From the NCBI GenBank assembly GCA_964416385.1, contig CAYQDW010000013.1:1-46139 (forward strand): DNA of 46,139 bases, read 5' to 3'. The position numbers and the translations under genes are program-made. Positions 1 through 8,429 of the stretch are shown piece after piece. This stretch comes from JAUHWL01 sp964416385. Lineage in GTDB: Bacteria > Bacteroidota > Bacteroidia > Flavobacteriales > Schleiferiaceae. The notes under the pieces were generated by a model. That model was not told the DNA's origin. It did no database searches and saw only the letters and a list, made by a program, of their open reading frames with translations. Position 1 is the first letter of the stretch; every line of letters begins with the position of its first letter.

Positions 1-16
1 GTTTAGTCAATAAAAA

Positions 17-595
17 ATGTCTCCACGCACAACGTCTCAAAATGAAATTATTCGCGCACAGCGAAAAAACGAAATTTTAGAGGCAGCGCTTACTGTTTTT
101 GCGGAACGGGGCTACGCGGCAAGCACAATAGAACAAGTGGCCCGTGCGGCAGGAACGTCAAAAGGCTTGGTCTATAATTACTTTCAAAGCAAAGAAGCTT
201 TGCTCAAAGCCATTTTTGATGCCATGCGCGCACAGTCAGATTTTATATGGCAATTCAATGCAAAACAAACTGCCAAGCATCAATTAAAGAATCTCATAGA
301 CGCCACATTTCTTTTTCTGGCAAAATACCCACTCCAAATGCGGCTGATGTTACAGTTGGCGTTGCAGCCAGAAGTTGTTGAAGATCTAAAAGACGTGATT
401 AATGTGGCGCATAAAGAAAAACACCGCCAAATAGAACCGCTTTTAACCGTGTTGGGGTATAATAATCCCGTAAATGAGGCTCATTATTTGGGCGCCCTGC
501 TTGATGGTATTGCACTGGGCATGATGGTTATGGGTGAAAATTATCCCCTAGATGATATGAAGAAATGTGTTTATGATAAATATGATTTACTATGA
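17..595 (+). CDS. TetR/AcrR family transcriptional regulator
   Basis: This 192-residue protein has an N-terminal TetR helix-turn-helix at about residues 18-64, including the motifs AALTVFAERGY, TIEQVARAAGTSKG and LVYNYFQSKEALL, which are typical of the family. The C-terminal ligand-binding half is not conserved enough to suggest an effector. Its stop overlaps the ATG of the LolA-like gene (ATGA at 592-595), so it is the first gene of the transport operon and probably its local, likely autoregulating, repressor. Only 16 nt lie upstream in the window, so promoter and operator are not visible. The family call is firm; the regulatory target is inferred from position. Confidence 0.93.
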   Translation: MSPRTTSQNEIIRAQRKNEILEAALTVFAERGYAASTIEQVARAAGTSKGLVYNYFQSKEALLKAIFDAMRAQSDFIWQFNAKQTAKHQLKNLIDATFLFLAKYPLQMRLMLQLALQPEVVEDLKDVINVAHKEKHRQIEPLLTVLGYNNPVNEAHYLGALLDGIALGMMVMGENYPLDDMKKCVYDKYDLL

Positions 596-1338
596 AGCGA
601 CTATTAGTTCTTTTAATGTCCGTGGGCCTCTCTATCTCTACGTGGGCGCAACTTAGCGCACTAGAGATTATCACTAAAAGTGAAGAAAATTTACGTGGGC
701 AGTCTACAATATCAGAAATGGAAATTCATATTGTTAGACCTACATGGAAGCGTACTATGGCGGTAAAAAGTTGGGCGAAGGGCTCAGAAATGTCCATGAT
801 TTTGTTGCTATCGCCAGCGCGCGACAAGGGCACCGTTTTTTTAAAACGCGCCAAAGAAATTTGGAATTACATACCTACCGTTGAACGGACCATTAAGTTA
901 CCACCCAGTATGATGATGCAAAGTTGGATGGGAACAGATTTTAATAATGATGACCTGGTGCGTGAAAGTAGTTTGGTTAAAGATTATACCCACAAATTAC
1001 GCGGTGAAAAAATAATTAGGGGCATCTCTTGCTATGAAATTGAGCTTATACCAAAACCAGAAGCCCCAGTGGTATGGGGAAAAATAGTTTGCTATATCTC
1101 AAAAGAAGACTTTTTACAAATTCAAGTCTCATTTTTTGATGAAGACAACGTCTTAATTAATTTGTTAGAAGGATTTGACATCAAAACCATGGATGGCCGA
1201 AAATTACCTACACGCTTGCGTATGACACCACAAGACAAAGAAGGCCAGTATACAGAAATGATTTATCAGCGCATAGACTTTAACGTAACCATCGAGGACG
1301 GGTTTTTTACAACACAAAACATGAAACGGCTACACTAA
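592..1338 (+). CDS. LolA-like outer membrane lipoprotein-sorting protein
   Basis: This 248-residue secreted protein has a signal peptide (MKRLLVLLMSVGLSISTWA, cleavage before QLSA). It resembles the 'outer membrane lipoprotein-sorting protein' family (LolA-like fold): residues around SPARDKGTVFLK, IWNYIPTVERTIKLPPS and MMQSWMGTDFNNDDLV match the conserved core. Such proteins are periplasmic carriers or lipid-binding folds that work with FtsX or RND-type inner-membrane partners. The gene starts inside the stop codon of the TetR gene and ends 7 nt before the first permease, which supports a joint role with the ABC transporter. The cargo (lipoprotein, lipid or other amphiphile) cannot be read from the sequence. 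Confidence 0.88.
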   Translation: MKRLLVLLMSVGLSISTWAQLSALEIITKSEENLRGQSTISEMEIHIVRPTWKRTMAVKSWAKGSEMSMILLLSPARDKGTVFLKRAKEIWNYIPTVERTIKLPPSMMMQSWMGTDFNNDDLVRESSLVKDYTHKLRGEKIIRGISCYEIELIPKPEAPVVWGKIVCYISKEDFLQIQVSFFDEDNVLINLLEGFDIKTMDGRKLPTRLRMTPQDKEGQYTEMIYQRIDFNVTIEDGFFTTQNMKRLH

Positions 1339-1345
1339 TAATCGG

Positions 1346-2563
1346 ATGTTAAAACTTGCTTGGAGAAATATTTGGCGGAATAAAAGTCGCAGTACCATAA
1401 GTATTGCCGCTGTTTTTTTCTCGGTATTTCTTGCTATTCTCATGCGTTCTTTTGCTTTGGGCACCTATGCTCACATGATAGATGCACTCATGGGAAATTA
1501 CTTTGGCTATGTGCAAGTGCACGCCAACGGCTATTGGCATGACCAAACATTAGACAACACTTTTGAAACATCGGCAGTGCTGTACGAGCAACTGTCTAGC
1601 AACCCCAATGTAACGCACATAGCTAGCCGCTTAGAGGCATTTTCTTTGGTTTCTAGTGGCGATATCACCAAAGGGGCAATGGTTCTTGGTATCAATCCGA
1701 AGACCGAATTAGAAGGATTAAAGTTTGATGGCAGAATCATTTCTGGCAGCCATATTCAAGAAGAAGACCATGCTGTGGTTATTGGTAAAGGGTTGGCAGC
1801 CAGCCTAAACGTTGTTGTTAATGACACCCTTTTCTTTATTGGTCAGGGCTATCAAGCACAGAGTGCCTATGGCAAATATGCCGTTAAAGGTATTGTTAAT
1901 ATGCAAAATCCGGAACTCAACAAAAGCTTGGTCGTTATGCCTTTGGCGGAGGCGCAATGGATGTTTGCCTGTGAAAACCGGTTAACCACTTTGGCATTAG
2001 GGCTATCGCCTGAAACCGATTATACTTCTCTTGCGAAACATTTTAGCAATGTGCTTGCGCCCAAAGGTGCCTTTGAGGTGATGACTTGGGAAGCTCTTTT
2101 TCCGGATGTTATACAGGGTATAGAGGCAGATAGTGCAGGTGGATTGGTTTTTCTCCTCATCCTATACCTGATTATTGCATTTGTGCTTTTTGGTACTGTA
2201 ATTATGCTTGTTGAAGAACGTAAAATGGAATTTGGCATTTTGATTTCTATCGGTATGCCAAAGCATTTGCTAGCAGTAATTACACTTATAGAGAATACAA
2301 TTGTTGCTGGCATTGGTGGTCTGGCTGGCATATTGCTTTCGCGCCCTATTTTGGTATACTTTAAAAATTACCCCATAACTTTTGGTGAAGAAATGAAGGC
2401 GGCCTTTGAGGATTATGGGTATGAGGCCATTATGCCAGCCTCTACAGACTGGAGTATAAGCTTAACACATGGGGCAATCGTGTCTGGCATTGCCGTTTTA
2501 GTTAGTTTATATGCTGTACTTAAAATTTACAATCTTAACCCCATAAATGCCCTGAGATCATGA
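1346..2563 (+). CDS. FtsX/LolCE-family ABC transporter permease (first copy)
   Basis: This 405-residue inner-membrane protein has the MacB/LolCE layout. One N-terminal membrane helix (about 17-37) follows the amphipathic WRNIWRNKSRS motif. A periplasmic domain of roughly 220 residues comes next, then three helices in the last 150 residues, with the FtsX signature EERKMEFGILISIGMPK between the second and third helices. It ends with NPINALRS, the usual family terminus. The stop overlaps the ATG of the second permease (ATGA at 2560-2563). Together with that permease and the ATPase at 4811 it should form a type VII (mechanotransmitting) ABC complex that hands substrate to the LolA-like carrier. 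Confidence 0.93.
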   Translation: MLKLAWRNIWRNKSRSTISIAAVFFSVFLAILMRSFALGTYAHMIDALMGNYFGYVQVHANGYWHDQTLDNTFETSAVLYEQLSSNPNVTHIASRLEAFSLVSSGDITKGAMVLGINPKTELEGLKFDGRIISGSHIQEEDHAVVIGKGLAASLNVVVNDTLFFIGQGYQAQSAYGKYAVKGIVNMQNPELNKSLVVMPLAEAQWMFACENRLTTLALGLSPETDYTSLAKHFSNVLAPKGAFEVMTWEALFPDVIQGIEADSAGGLVFLLILYLIIAFVLFGTVIMLVEERKMEFGILISIGMPKHLLAVITLIENTIVAGIGGLAGILLSRPILVYFKNYPITFGEEMKAAFEDYGYEAIMPASTDWSISLTHGAIVSGIAVLVSLYAVLKIYNLNPINALRS

Positions 2564-3771
2564 TTTTGAAAGTGGCATGGTTAAACATCTGGCGAAATCC
2601 GCTGCGTAGTATCATCGTACTGCTGAGCATTGTATTAGGCATCTGGGCGGGGGTTTTTATAGTGGGATTTTCTTATGGCTTAAACAATCAACGCATCGCA
2701 GAAGCAATAAATAGCAACCTGGGTCATGTGCAAATTCATCATCCTAAATTTAGTGAAGAAGAACGCATTGCCTACGTGTTACCGCCTGCTGCGGTGCTAA
2801 AAACTGCAATAGAACGGCAATCGGAAATAAGCGGTTATAGTATACGTACTGTAGTAAATGGTATGCTGCAAAGCGCCAGAGCCGCGCGTGGTATACGTAT
2901 TCTTGGTGTAAATGCGGATGCTGAAAAAGCGGTATCTACGATTCCCCAAAAGATACACGAGGGCGATTGGTTTGCAACAAACAAACGCAATCCCTTAGTT
3001 ATTGGTAAACAGTTGGCCGATCTTTTGCACGTAACGGTGGGTAGTAAAGTGGTAATTACCTTCCAGGATGTAGAAAACAATATTATAGCTGCACGATTTA
3101 CCATAATTGGTATTTATAAAAGCGCCAATAGCAAGTTTGATGAGCTCGTAGTGTATTGTCAGCAACCTGATTTATACGCGCTTATTGGTGGCGAATTAAA
3201 TCACCAAGTGGTGGTCATGGCCCGAGAAACAAAGCAAGCAGAGCAAGTGGCTGCCAACTTGCAAAATGAGTTGCCGGCGCTTTCTGTGAAAAGCTGGCGC
3301 GAGGTAGCGCCCGAGCTTGCTTATACAGACGAAATTCTTGCCGTTTCGCTCTTGGTTGTCATGGCGATCCTAATGCTTGCACTTATGTTTGGCATTATTA
3401 ATACCATGCTCATGGCTGTTTTAGAGCGCAAACGCGAGTTAGGCATGCTGCAGGCTATTGGCATGAATAAACAGCGTATAAGCGCCATGATTGTTTTAGA
3501 AACATGTCTGATTGGTATTATTGCGGGCCCTTTAGGATTAGCCTTAGGTGTTGCAACAACCCGTTACTTTGGGGAAGTAGGCATTGATTTAAGCCTCTTT
3601 GGTCAAGGCCTAGAAAGTTTTGGTATCAGCACACGCATTTATCCACAAATAGAAATCATCTTTATGATAAAAATTGCAGTGATGGTTGGTTTTATGGCTT
3701 TAGTGGCCAGTATATATCCTGCCATAAAGGCACTGCGGCTTAATCCTATTGAAGCAATACGCGGCTTATGA
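2560..3771 (+). CDS. FtsX/LolCE-family ABC transporter permease (second copy)
   Basis: This 403-residue protein is a paralogue of the preceding gene with the same architecture: WLNIWRNPLRS before the first helix, a large periplasmic region, the FtsX motif ERKRELGMLQAIGMNKQ near residue 295, and a terminal NPIEAIRGL. Having two different permeases side by side mirrors the LolC/LolE heterodimer and argues for an asymmetric heteromeric transporter. Starts and stops overlap by 4 nt on both sides (2560-2563 and 3768-3771), so translation is probably coupled. Nothing looks truncated. Confidence 0.93.
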   Translation: MILKVAWLNIWRNPLRSIIVLLSIVLGIWAGVFIVGFSYGLNNQRIAEAINSNLGHVQIHHPKFSEEERIAYVLPPAAVLKTAIERQSEISGYSIRTVVNGMLQSARAARGIRILGVNADAEKAVSTIPQKIHEGDWFATNKRNPLVIGKQLADLLHVTVGSKVVITFQDVENNIIAARFTIIGIYKSANSKFDELVVYCQQPDLYALIGGELNHQVVVMARETKQAEQVAANLQNELPALSVKSWREVAPELAYTDEILAVSLLVVMAILMLALMFGIINTMLMAVLERKRELGMLQAIGMNKQRISAMIVLETCLIGIIAGPLGLALGVATTRYFGEVGIDLSLFGQGLESFGISTRIYPQIEIIFMIKIAVMVGFMALVASIYPAIKALRLNPIEAIRGL

Positions 3772-4814
3772 AAAGAGTGGTGATGGCTTTTTTTGTGCTT
3801 ACGGTACTAAGCACTTTGGTAACAGCTCAAGAAGCACCATGGCAAGACCCGGGTTATGATACCAACTATGTAAAGAGTTTTAAAGATTATATGGTGGTAA
3901 CCTTGGTTTCGGCTACTACCAACAATGCGCTTTCAGTTACCGATGCCGCTTCAAATCAAATTACTTTTCAAACCAACCAGCCATACGCCTTTGGTTTAGC
4001 GTTAGACTATAAATGGTTCACAGCAGAATATACAAGTACGTTTGGCAGAACAGGAGTGCCCGAAAAAGGATTCACAAAAATGAATAGTATGGGGTTTGGC
4101 TTAACAGGAAGAAAGTTTTGGTTTAGAAATTTTTATCAGCGTACAGCGGGATACTACCTTGCTAACCCCACGTATTTTAACCCTGATTTTAACCCGGCCA
4201 CAGACATTTATCCCCAGCGTGCAGATGTGCAATCTTCGGTATACTTCGCTAATTTGAATTATGGTTTTAATCATCGCAGGTTTAGTAACATGGCTGCTTT
4301 ATGGCAGTTAGAACGTCAAAAGAAAAGTGCCGGTAGCTTTACCACTGGTTTGTGTTTTTCGCACGCAAATTATCGGGCAGATAGTGCACTTGTTCCCAGA
4401 AATGGCCAGCCTCAGTTTACAGGAACAGATTTCATTACAGATTTTACCTTTACGATGTTTGGTATAAACGCGGGCTATCTCCACACATTTGCCTTTACAA
4501 AAAGCCGAAAGTTTTTTATCAGCCTTGCGCTCATTCCGGGCATATCTTATCAAACAGGTAGCGGCATGGGCGAAGGTGCGCAGGGCCAACTTTATAAAAG
4601 CAATTGGGGTGCACATGCAGAAGGCCGACTTGTTTTTGGATACAATGGCGATACGTGGTACACGTCTGTCTCTAGCGTTGCTTATGCGGTTTCATCGCAT
4701 TTTGAGAACGTAAATCCCTTTACGCAGGGCTATTCATTTTTCCGTTTTGTGGCGGGATATAAACTTTTTGCACCCAAGCATGATATAAAAATTCTTAAAA
4801 AAATAGGGTTGTGA
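3768..4814 (+). CDS. DUF4421-like outer membrane protein A
   Basis: This 348-residue secreted protein has a clear signal peptide (MKRVVMAFFVLTVLSTLVTA, then QEAPW). The mature part is rich in alternating aromatic/polar strands, with PGYDTNYVKSFKD at the N-terminus and a WQLERQKKSAGS segment near the middle. I associate both with the DUF4421 family of uncharacterised Bacteroidota proteins, probably an outer-membrane barrel. A second, divergent member lies at 5481 on the other side of the ATPase gene. Placement between the permeases and the ATPase suggests it is the outer-membrane end of the same system. Biochemical function is unknown. Confidence 0.8.
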   Translation: MKRVVMAFFVLTVLSTLVTAQEAPWQDPGYDTNYVKSFKDYMVVTLVSATTNNALSVTDAASNQITFQTNQPYAFGLALDYKWFTAEYTSTFGRTGVPEKGFTKMNSMGFGLTGRKFWFRNFYQRTAGYYLANPTYFNPDFNPATDIYPQRADVQSSVYFANLNYGFNHRRFSNMAALWQLERQKKSAGSFTTGLCFSHANYRADSALVPRNGQPQFTGTDFITDFTFTMFGINAGYLHTFAFTKSRKFFISLALIPGISYQTGSGMGEGAQGQLYKSNWGAHAEGRLVFGYNGDTWYTSVSSVAYAVSSHFENVNPFTQGYSFFRFVAGYKLFAPKHDIKILKKIGL

Positions 4815-5497
4815 CTAATGTGATCAAAACAACCAATTTGGTTAAAGTTTATGCAGACCGGGCTGCCGAGGTTCGTGCTGTAGATGGTATTAATCTTAAT
4901 ATAACGCAGGGCGAATTTACAGCGCTAAAAGGCCCAAGTGGTTGCGGCAAAACAACGCTTCTCAATTTATTGGGCGGCCTTGATGAACCCACTTCTGGCC
5001 TCATAGAAATTCAAGGCAAAGTCATTACAGAGCTTTCCTCGAAGGCACGCATAGATTTTCGATTGCATAATATTGGTTTTGTTTTTCAAGCCTACAACCT
5101 CATCCCGGTACTTACAGCAAAAGAAAATGTTGCCTTTATTATGCAGCTGCAAAAGCGTAAAAAGGCAGAACGCGAAAAACGCGCTTTGGCTTTACTACAT
5201 GCCGTAGGTTTAGCGGGGAAGGAAAACCGCAGACCTGGTGAGTTGAGTGGTGGGCAACAACAACGTGTAGCCGTTGCAAGAGCCTTGGCCAGTAAGCCCG
5301 CCTTTATTTTAGCGGATGAGCCAACGGCTAATTTAGATAGTCATGCCACAGAAAATTTATTAGATATCATGCTGCGCTTAAATGAAGAAGAAAATATGAC
5401 CTTCATTTTTGCCACCCATGATGACCGCGTTATAAAAAAGGCCAAACGAGTTATTTCTTTAGAAGATGGTAAAATTATAGATGATAAAACACAGTAA
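4811..5497 (+). CDS. LolD/MacB-like ABC transporter ATP-binding protein
   Basis: This 228-residue ATPase has Walker A GPSGCGKT (41-48), the Q-loop around VFQAYNLIPVLTAKENV, signature LSGGQQQRVAVARAL (145-159), Walker B FILADEP (165-171) and switch His203. The length and the NLIPVLTAKENV segment are typical of the LolD/MacB/FtsE subgroup that pairs with FtsX-type permeases. Translation starts at GTG 4811, embedded in the preceding stop (GTGA), so it is coupled to the DUF4421 gene. It should energise the two permeases at 1346-3771. Confidence 0.94.
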   Translation: MTNVIKTTNLVKVYADRAAEVRAVDGINLNITQGEFTALKGPSGCGKTTLLNLLGGLDEPTSGLIEIQGKVITELSSKARIDFRLHNIGFVFQAYNLIPVLTAKENVAFIMQLQKRKKAEREKRALALLHAVGLAGKENRRPGELSGGQQQRVAVARALASKPAFILADEPTANLDSHATENLLDIMLRLNEEENMTFIFATHDDRVIKKAKRVISLEDGKIIDDKTQ

Positions 5498-6524
5498 AAT
5501 AGCGTTACTGTTGCTGTTTTTGTACGGGTATGGAGGTACAATAAGGGCGCAAGTTAATCCTGATCAGGGTAAGTATGCGCCAGATTATGACACGGCTTAT
5601 ATCAAAGACTATAGGCATCGTTTAAACTTGTCTTATGTGTCTGAAATAAAGGTAAACGGCATAGGCATTTTAACGCCCACAAATGATGTTTTGCTGTATC
5701 AAACAAATTTGGCTTTACCGCAGCATGGTTTTATGGCTACTTACAGATGGCTTAATGTGCAGCTAACGTTGCCGGTGCCAGGTATTAGTGTTGTACAGCC
5801 CAATAAAGGTGAAACCAAGGCTTTAGCATTTGCGGTAGGATTAACAACCAGACGGTTTTATGCGCGTGCCTTTTATGAAAAATTTACAGGGTACTTTATG
5901 CGTAATCCGCAAGTTTTGTTCCCCGGTTTTTCTAGTAATCAGCCTTTATTGTTTCCAGACATGACATCACAAACCGTTTATGGCACCTTGTATTTTGGCC
6001 CAAACGGTAAAAAATATTCTCATCGAAGCTTGCTATGGCAAAGTGAGATTCAAAAGCGTAGTGCGGGTAGTTTATTAGTGGGGGCAACGGGAGGTGTTAA
6101 GCAGATTTCATCATCAAAAGATATTTTACCCGGACCAATACCCACCAACGCCAATGAAGCGCGCTACGTATTATTAGGCGTTACAGTTGGCTATGCGTAT
6201 ACTTTGGTGCTGGGCAAAAACTTCAATACAAGCTTAGCGGTATTGCCTGGTCTCAATTACATTTTAGGGTCTTATACGGAAACAGGCAATGAAGAGGTTA
6301 TTTTCAATCAAGATTTTGGCCTAAACACGGAGGCGCGGTGGCAAATCTTGTATCAAAATGAACGTTTTTATGCAGGCCTGTCTTTTACTACGTATTTTTT
6401 AACAGACTTTATAGATCAAGATTATCCGGTTGGCAGTGCGCATAATTACCTCAAAATGAACATCGGGTACCGTTTTGTCATAAAACCCAAGAAGTTTCTA
6501 GAACCTTTTAACCTGTCTAACTGA
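5481..6524 (+). CDS. DUF4421-like outer membrane protein B
   Basis: This 347-residue secreted protein has a signal peptide (MIKHSKIALLLLFLYGYGGTIRA, then QVNPD). It shares the family marks of the protein at 3768: PDYDTAYIKDYRH at the mature N-terminus, a TTRRFYARAFYEKFTGYF segment and LLWQSEIQKRSAGS in the middle. The two are clearly paralogous but diverged, so they may form a heteromer or handle different steps. The start overlaps the ATPase gene by 17 nt. It is probably a beta-barrel of the outer membrane, of unknown function. Confidence 0.8.
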   Translation: MIKHSKIALLLLFLYGYGGTIRAQVNPDQGKYAPDYDTAYIKDYRHRLNLSYVSEIKVNGIGILTPTNDVLLYQTNLALPQHGFMATYRWLNVQLTLPVPGISVVQPNKGETKALAFAVGLTTRRFYARAFYEKFTGYFMRNPQVLFPGFSSNQPLLFPDMTSQTVYGTLYFGPNGKKYSHRSLLWQSEIQKRSAGSLLVGATGGVKQISSSKDILPGPIPTNANEARYVLLGVTVGYAYTLVLGKNFNTSLAVLPGLNYILGSYTETGNEEVIFNQDFGLNTEARWQILYQNERFYAGLSFTTYFLTDFIDQDYPVGSAHNYLKMNIGYRFVIKPKKFLEPFNLSN

Positions 6525-7762
6525 AGATTATTTTCAACATACTATTCTTTGTGTTGCTATGCACGGTAAGCGTTGCGCAGCAGTTGCAAGTAACGGGTTA
6601 CATCAAGCAGTTGGCAACCTTTACAACAGTTAACCAGTCATTTTTGGCCAGTTTTGCAGATGACCCTCTGCGCAAGCCGCTTCTTGAACTCTTCCCCAAG
6701 CAGTCGCAAGATTATCAAATACATAACCGTATAAATGTGCAATGGTATGGCAAGGCGGGCTTTTCTGGAGGTTTGGGCATGCGCAACCGCTTGTTTTGGG
6801 GCTTTACACCAAAAAATTATGCGCAGAATAAAGACATATATGCTTTGTTGGGTGTGCAAAGCTTTGCGGGGTTGGTTGATTTTGATACGTACTTAAATCT
6901 GGGTATAAATTGGCTAGAGAGCGAAAACGCTGTACTGTACTCCGTTTTTGATCGGTTGTGGTTGCAATGGGAAAATGAAAAAGTGCGCGTACGTTTGGGT
7001 AAGCAGCGTATTAATTGGGGAATTAATGCCGCGTTTAATCCTAATGACCTCTTTAACCAATACAATTTTTTTGATTTTGACTATGAAGAAAGGCCTGGGG
7101 TTGATGCGCTTGCCCTGCAGTACTATATCAACCCTTATAGCAGTATAGAAATGGCTTATGCGCCTGCAAGAGATAGCCTTAGGAAAAGCGTAGGCGCCAT
7201 GCTCTATAGATTAAACAATTGGGGTTATGATTGGCAAGTGTTGGCTGGATATTTTAAGCATGATGTTGTGCTTGGTGTGGGTTGGGCAGGCAATATTGGC
7301 AATGCGGGCTTTAAAGGGGAAGTGAGTTATTTTTTGCCACTACAACCTCTTTGGTCAGCTCAAAACATGGTTGCATCAACTACAGTTGATTACTCCTTTA
7401 AAAACGGCATATATGTTATGGCGGGCTATATTTTTAATCAAGATGGTGTGGCTGATGCGAGCTTTGAAAATCAAATTGGATTGGCGGGGGCACAATTATC
7501 AGCTAAAAACCTTTTGCCTTATAAACATACCGTGATGATTACCGGAGGCTATAACATAACGCCTTTATTTCGGTTTGATTTATCTTGGTTGCAAACGCCA
7601 GATTTAGCTAATACGGTAGCTGTGCCATCGCTTACTTATGCGCTTCGTACAAACCTTGATCTTTTATTATTGGGTCAGATTTATTTAGCACATCATCCAC
7701 AAACAGATCAGCTTGGGTTTTTTAGTTCTGCTATTTTTACGCGAATCAAGTTTTCTTTTTAA
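6521..7762 (+). CDS. Porin-like outer membrane beta-barrel, probable CTG start
   Basis: This protein of about 413 residues looks like a beta-barrel: alternating aromatic strands, the segment VRLGKQRINWGINAAFNPND and a C-terminal Phe (IFTRIKFSF). It resembles porin-like DUF1302-type proteins, though the family is not certain. The first conventional start in frame is GTG 6551, but that would cut a signal peptide in half. Reading from CTG 6521 gives KIIFNILFFVLLCTVSVAQQ, a complete signal peptide. CTG 6521 also overlaps the previous stop as CTGA, matching the ATGA/GTGA junctions of the operon, and a TAA lies just upstream in frame. It is likely an outer-membrane component of the transport system. 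Confidence 0.78.
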   Translation: MKIIFNILFFVLLCTVSVAQQLQVTGYIKQLATFTTVNQSFLASFADDPLRKPLLELFPKQSQDYQIHNRINVQWYGKAGFSGGLGMRNRLFWGFTPKNYAQNKDIYALLGVQSFAGLVDFDTYLNLGINWLESENAVLYSVFDRLWLQWENEKVRVRLGKQRINWGINAAFNPNDLFNQYNFFDFDYEERPGVDALALQYYINPYSSIEMAYAPARDSLRKSVGAMLYRLNNWGYDWQVLAGYFKHDVVLGVGWAGNIGNAGFKGEVSYFLPLQPLWSAQNMVASTTVDYSFKNGIYVMAGYIFNQDGVADASFENQIGLAGAQLSAKNLLPYKHTVMITGGYNITPLFRFDLSWLQTPDLANTVAVPSLTYALRTNLDLLLLGQIYLAHHPQTDQLGFFSSAIFTRIKFSF

Positions 7763-7772
7763 CCAAAAGTCT

Positions 7773-8429
7773 ATGCAGCACGTACCCTATAAACAGCAGC
7801 AATTGGCTGCAAAAGAAGTTTTGGAAGCAAGCAAACGCTTTTATGACATTTTAAGGCGGCGTAGAAGTGTGCGCTTTTTTAGCCCAGAACAGGTTCAAAA
7901 AGAAACCATCACCAATTTGCTAATAACGGCGGGTAGCGCCCCCAGTGGGGCAAATAAACAGCCGTGGCATTTTGTTGCCGTGAGCAACCCAGAAATAAAA
8001 CATAAGATTAGATTGGCCGCAGAAGAAGAGGAGAAAGCATTTTATACTACGCGCGCCTCAGAGGCTTGGTTAAAAGATTTAGCACCTATTGGTACAGATT
8101 GGCAAAAGCCCTTTTTAGAAGTTGCACCTTGGCTCATTGTTGTTTTTAAAAAGGCCTATGATGATACGCCATCGGGTAAGGCGAAAAACTACTATGTACA
8201 AGAAAGTGTGGGTATTGCCTGTGGATTTCTCATTGCGGCCATTCATCATGCGGGTTTAGCCACCCTAACACATACGCCTAGCCCAATGAACTTTCTGTCT
8301 GAGATTTTAAATCGCCCACAAAATGAAAAACCTTTTTTGCTTTTACCCGTGGGCTATGCTGCTGCGGATGCTACGGTGCCAAATATTTTTCGCAAAGAGC
8401 TTGACGAAATAGCCACCTTTATAGAATGA
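7773..8429 (+). CDS. Iodotyrosine deiodinase-like nitroreductase-family flavoprotein
   Basis: This 218-residue protein of the nitroreductase (FMN) fold has RRRRSVRFF near the N-terminus and the flavin-site motif SAPSGANKQPW (55-65). It resembles vertebrate iodotyrosine deiodinase (IYD) closely through the lid and C-terminus: EEEEKAFY, WLKDL, SVGIACGFLIAA, LLPVGY and ATVPNIFRKELDEI all have recognisable counterparts. The three residues that clamp the amino-acid zwitterion in human IYD (Glu157, Tyr161, Lys182) align with Glu87, Tyr91 and Lys112 here. A role in reductive dehalogenation of halotyrosines is therefore plausible but not proven. I chose ATG 7773 because an upstream in-frame ATG lies inside the porin gene. 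It is 10 nt downstream of that gene and overlaps the next (ATGA). Confidence 0.87.
   Translation: MQHVPYKQQQLAAKEVLEASKRFYDILRRRRSVRFFSPEQVQKETITNLLITAGSAPSGANKQPWHFVAVSNPEIKHKIRLAAEEEEKAFYTTRASEAWLKDLAPIGTDWQKPFLEVAPWLIVVFKKAYDDTPSGKAKNYYVQESVGIACGFLIAAIHHAGLATLTHTPSPMNFLSEILNRPQNEKPFLLLPVGYAAADATVPNIFRKELDEIATFIE

Noticed and set aside
17..7762. MacB-type macrolide exporter
   Set aside because: MacB has ATPase and permease in one chain and pairs with MacA and TolC. Here they are separate, there is no MacA-like adaptor, and a LolA-like carrier is present.
7713..7772. Longer N-terminus for the IYD-like protein from ATG 7713
   Set aside because: The extra 20 residues are encoded inside the end of the porin-like gene and do not match the family.
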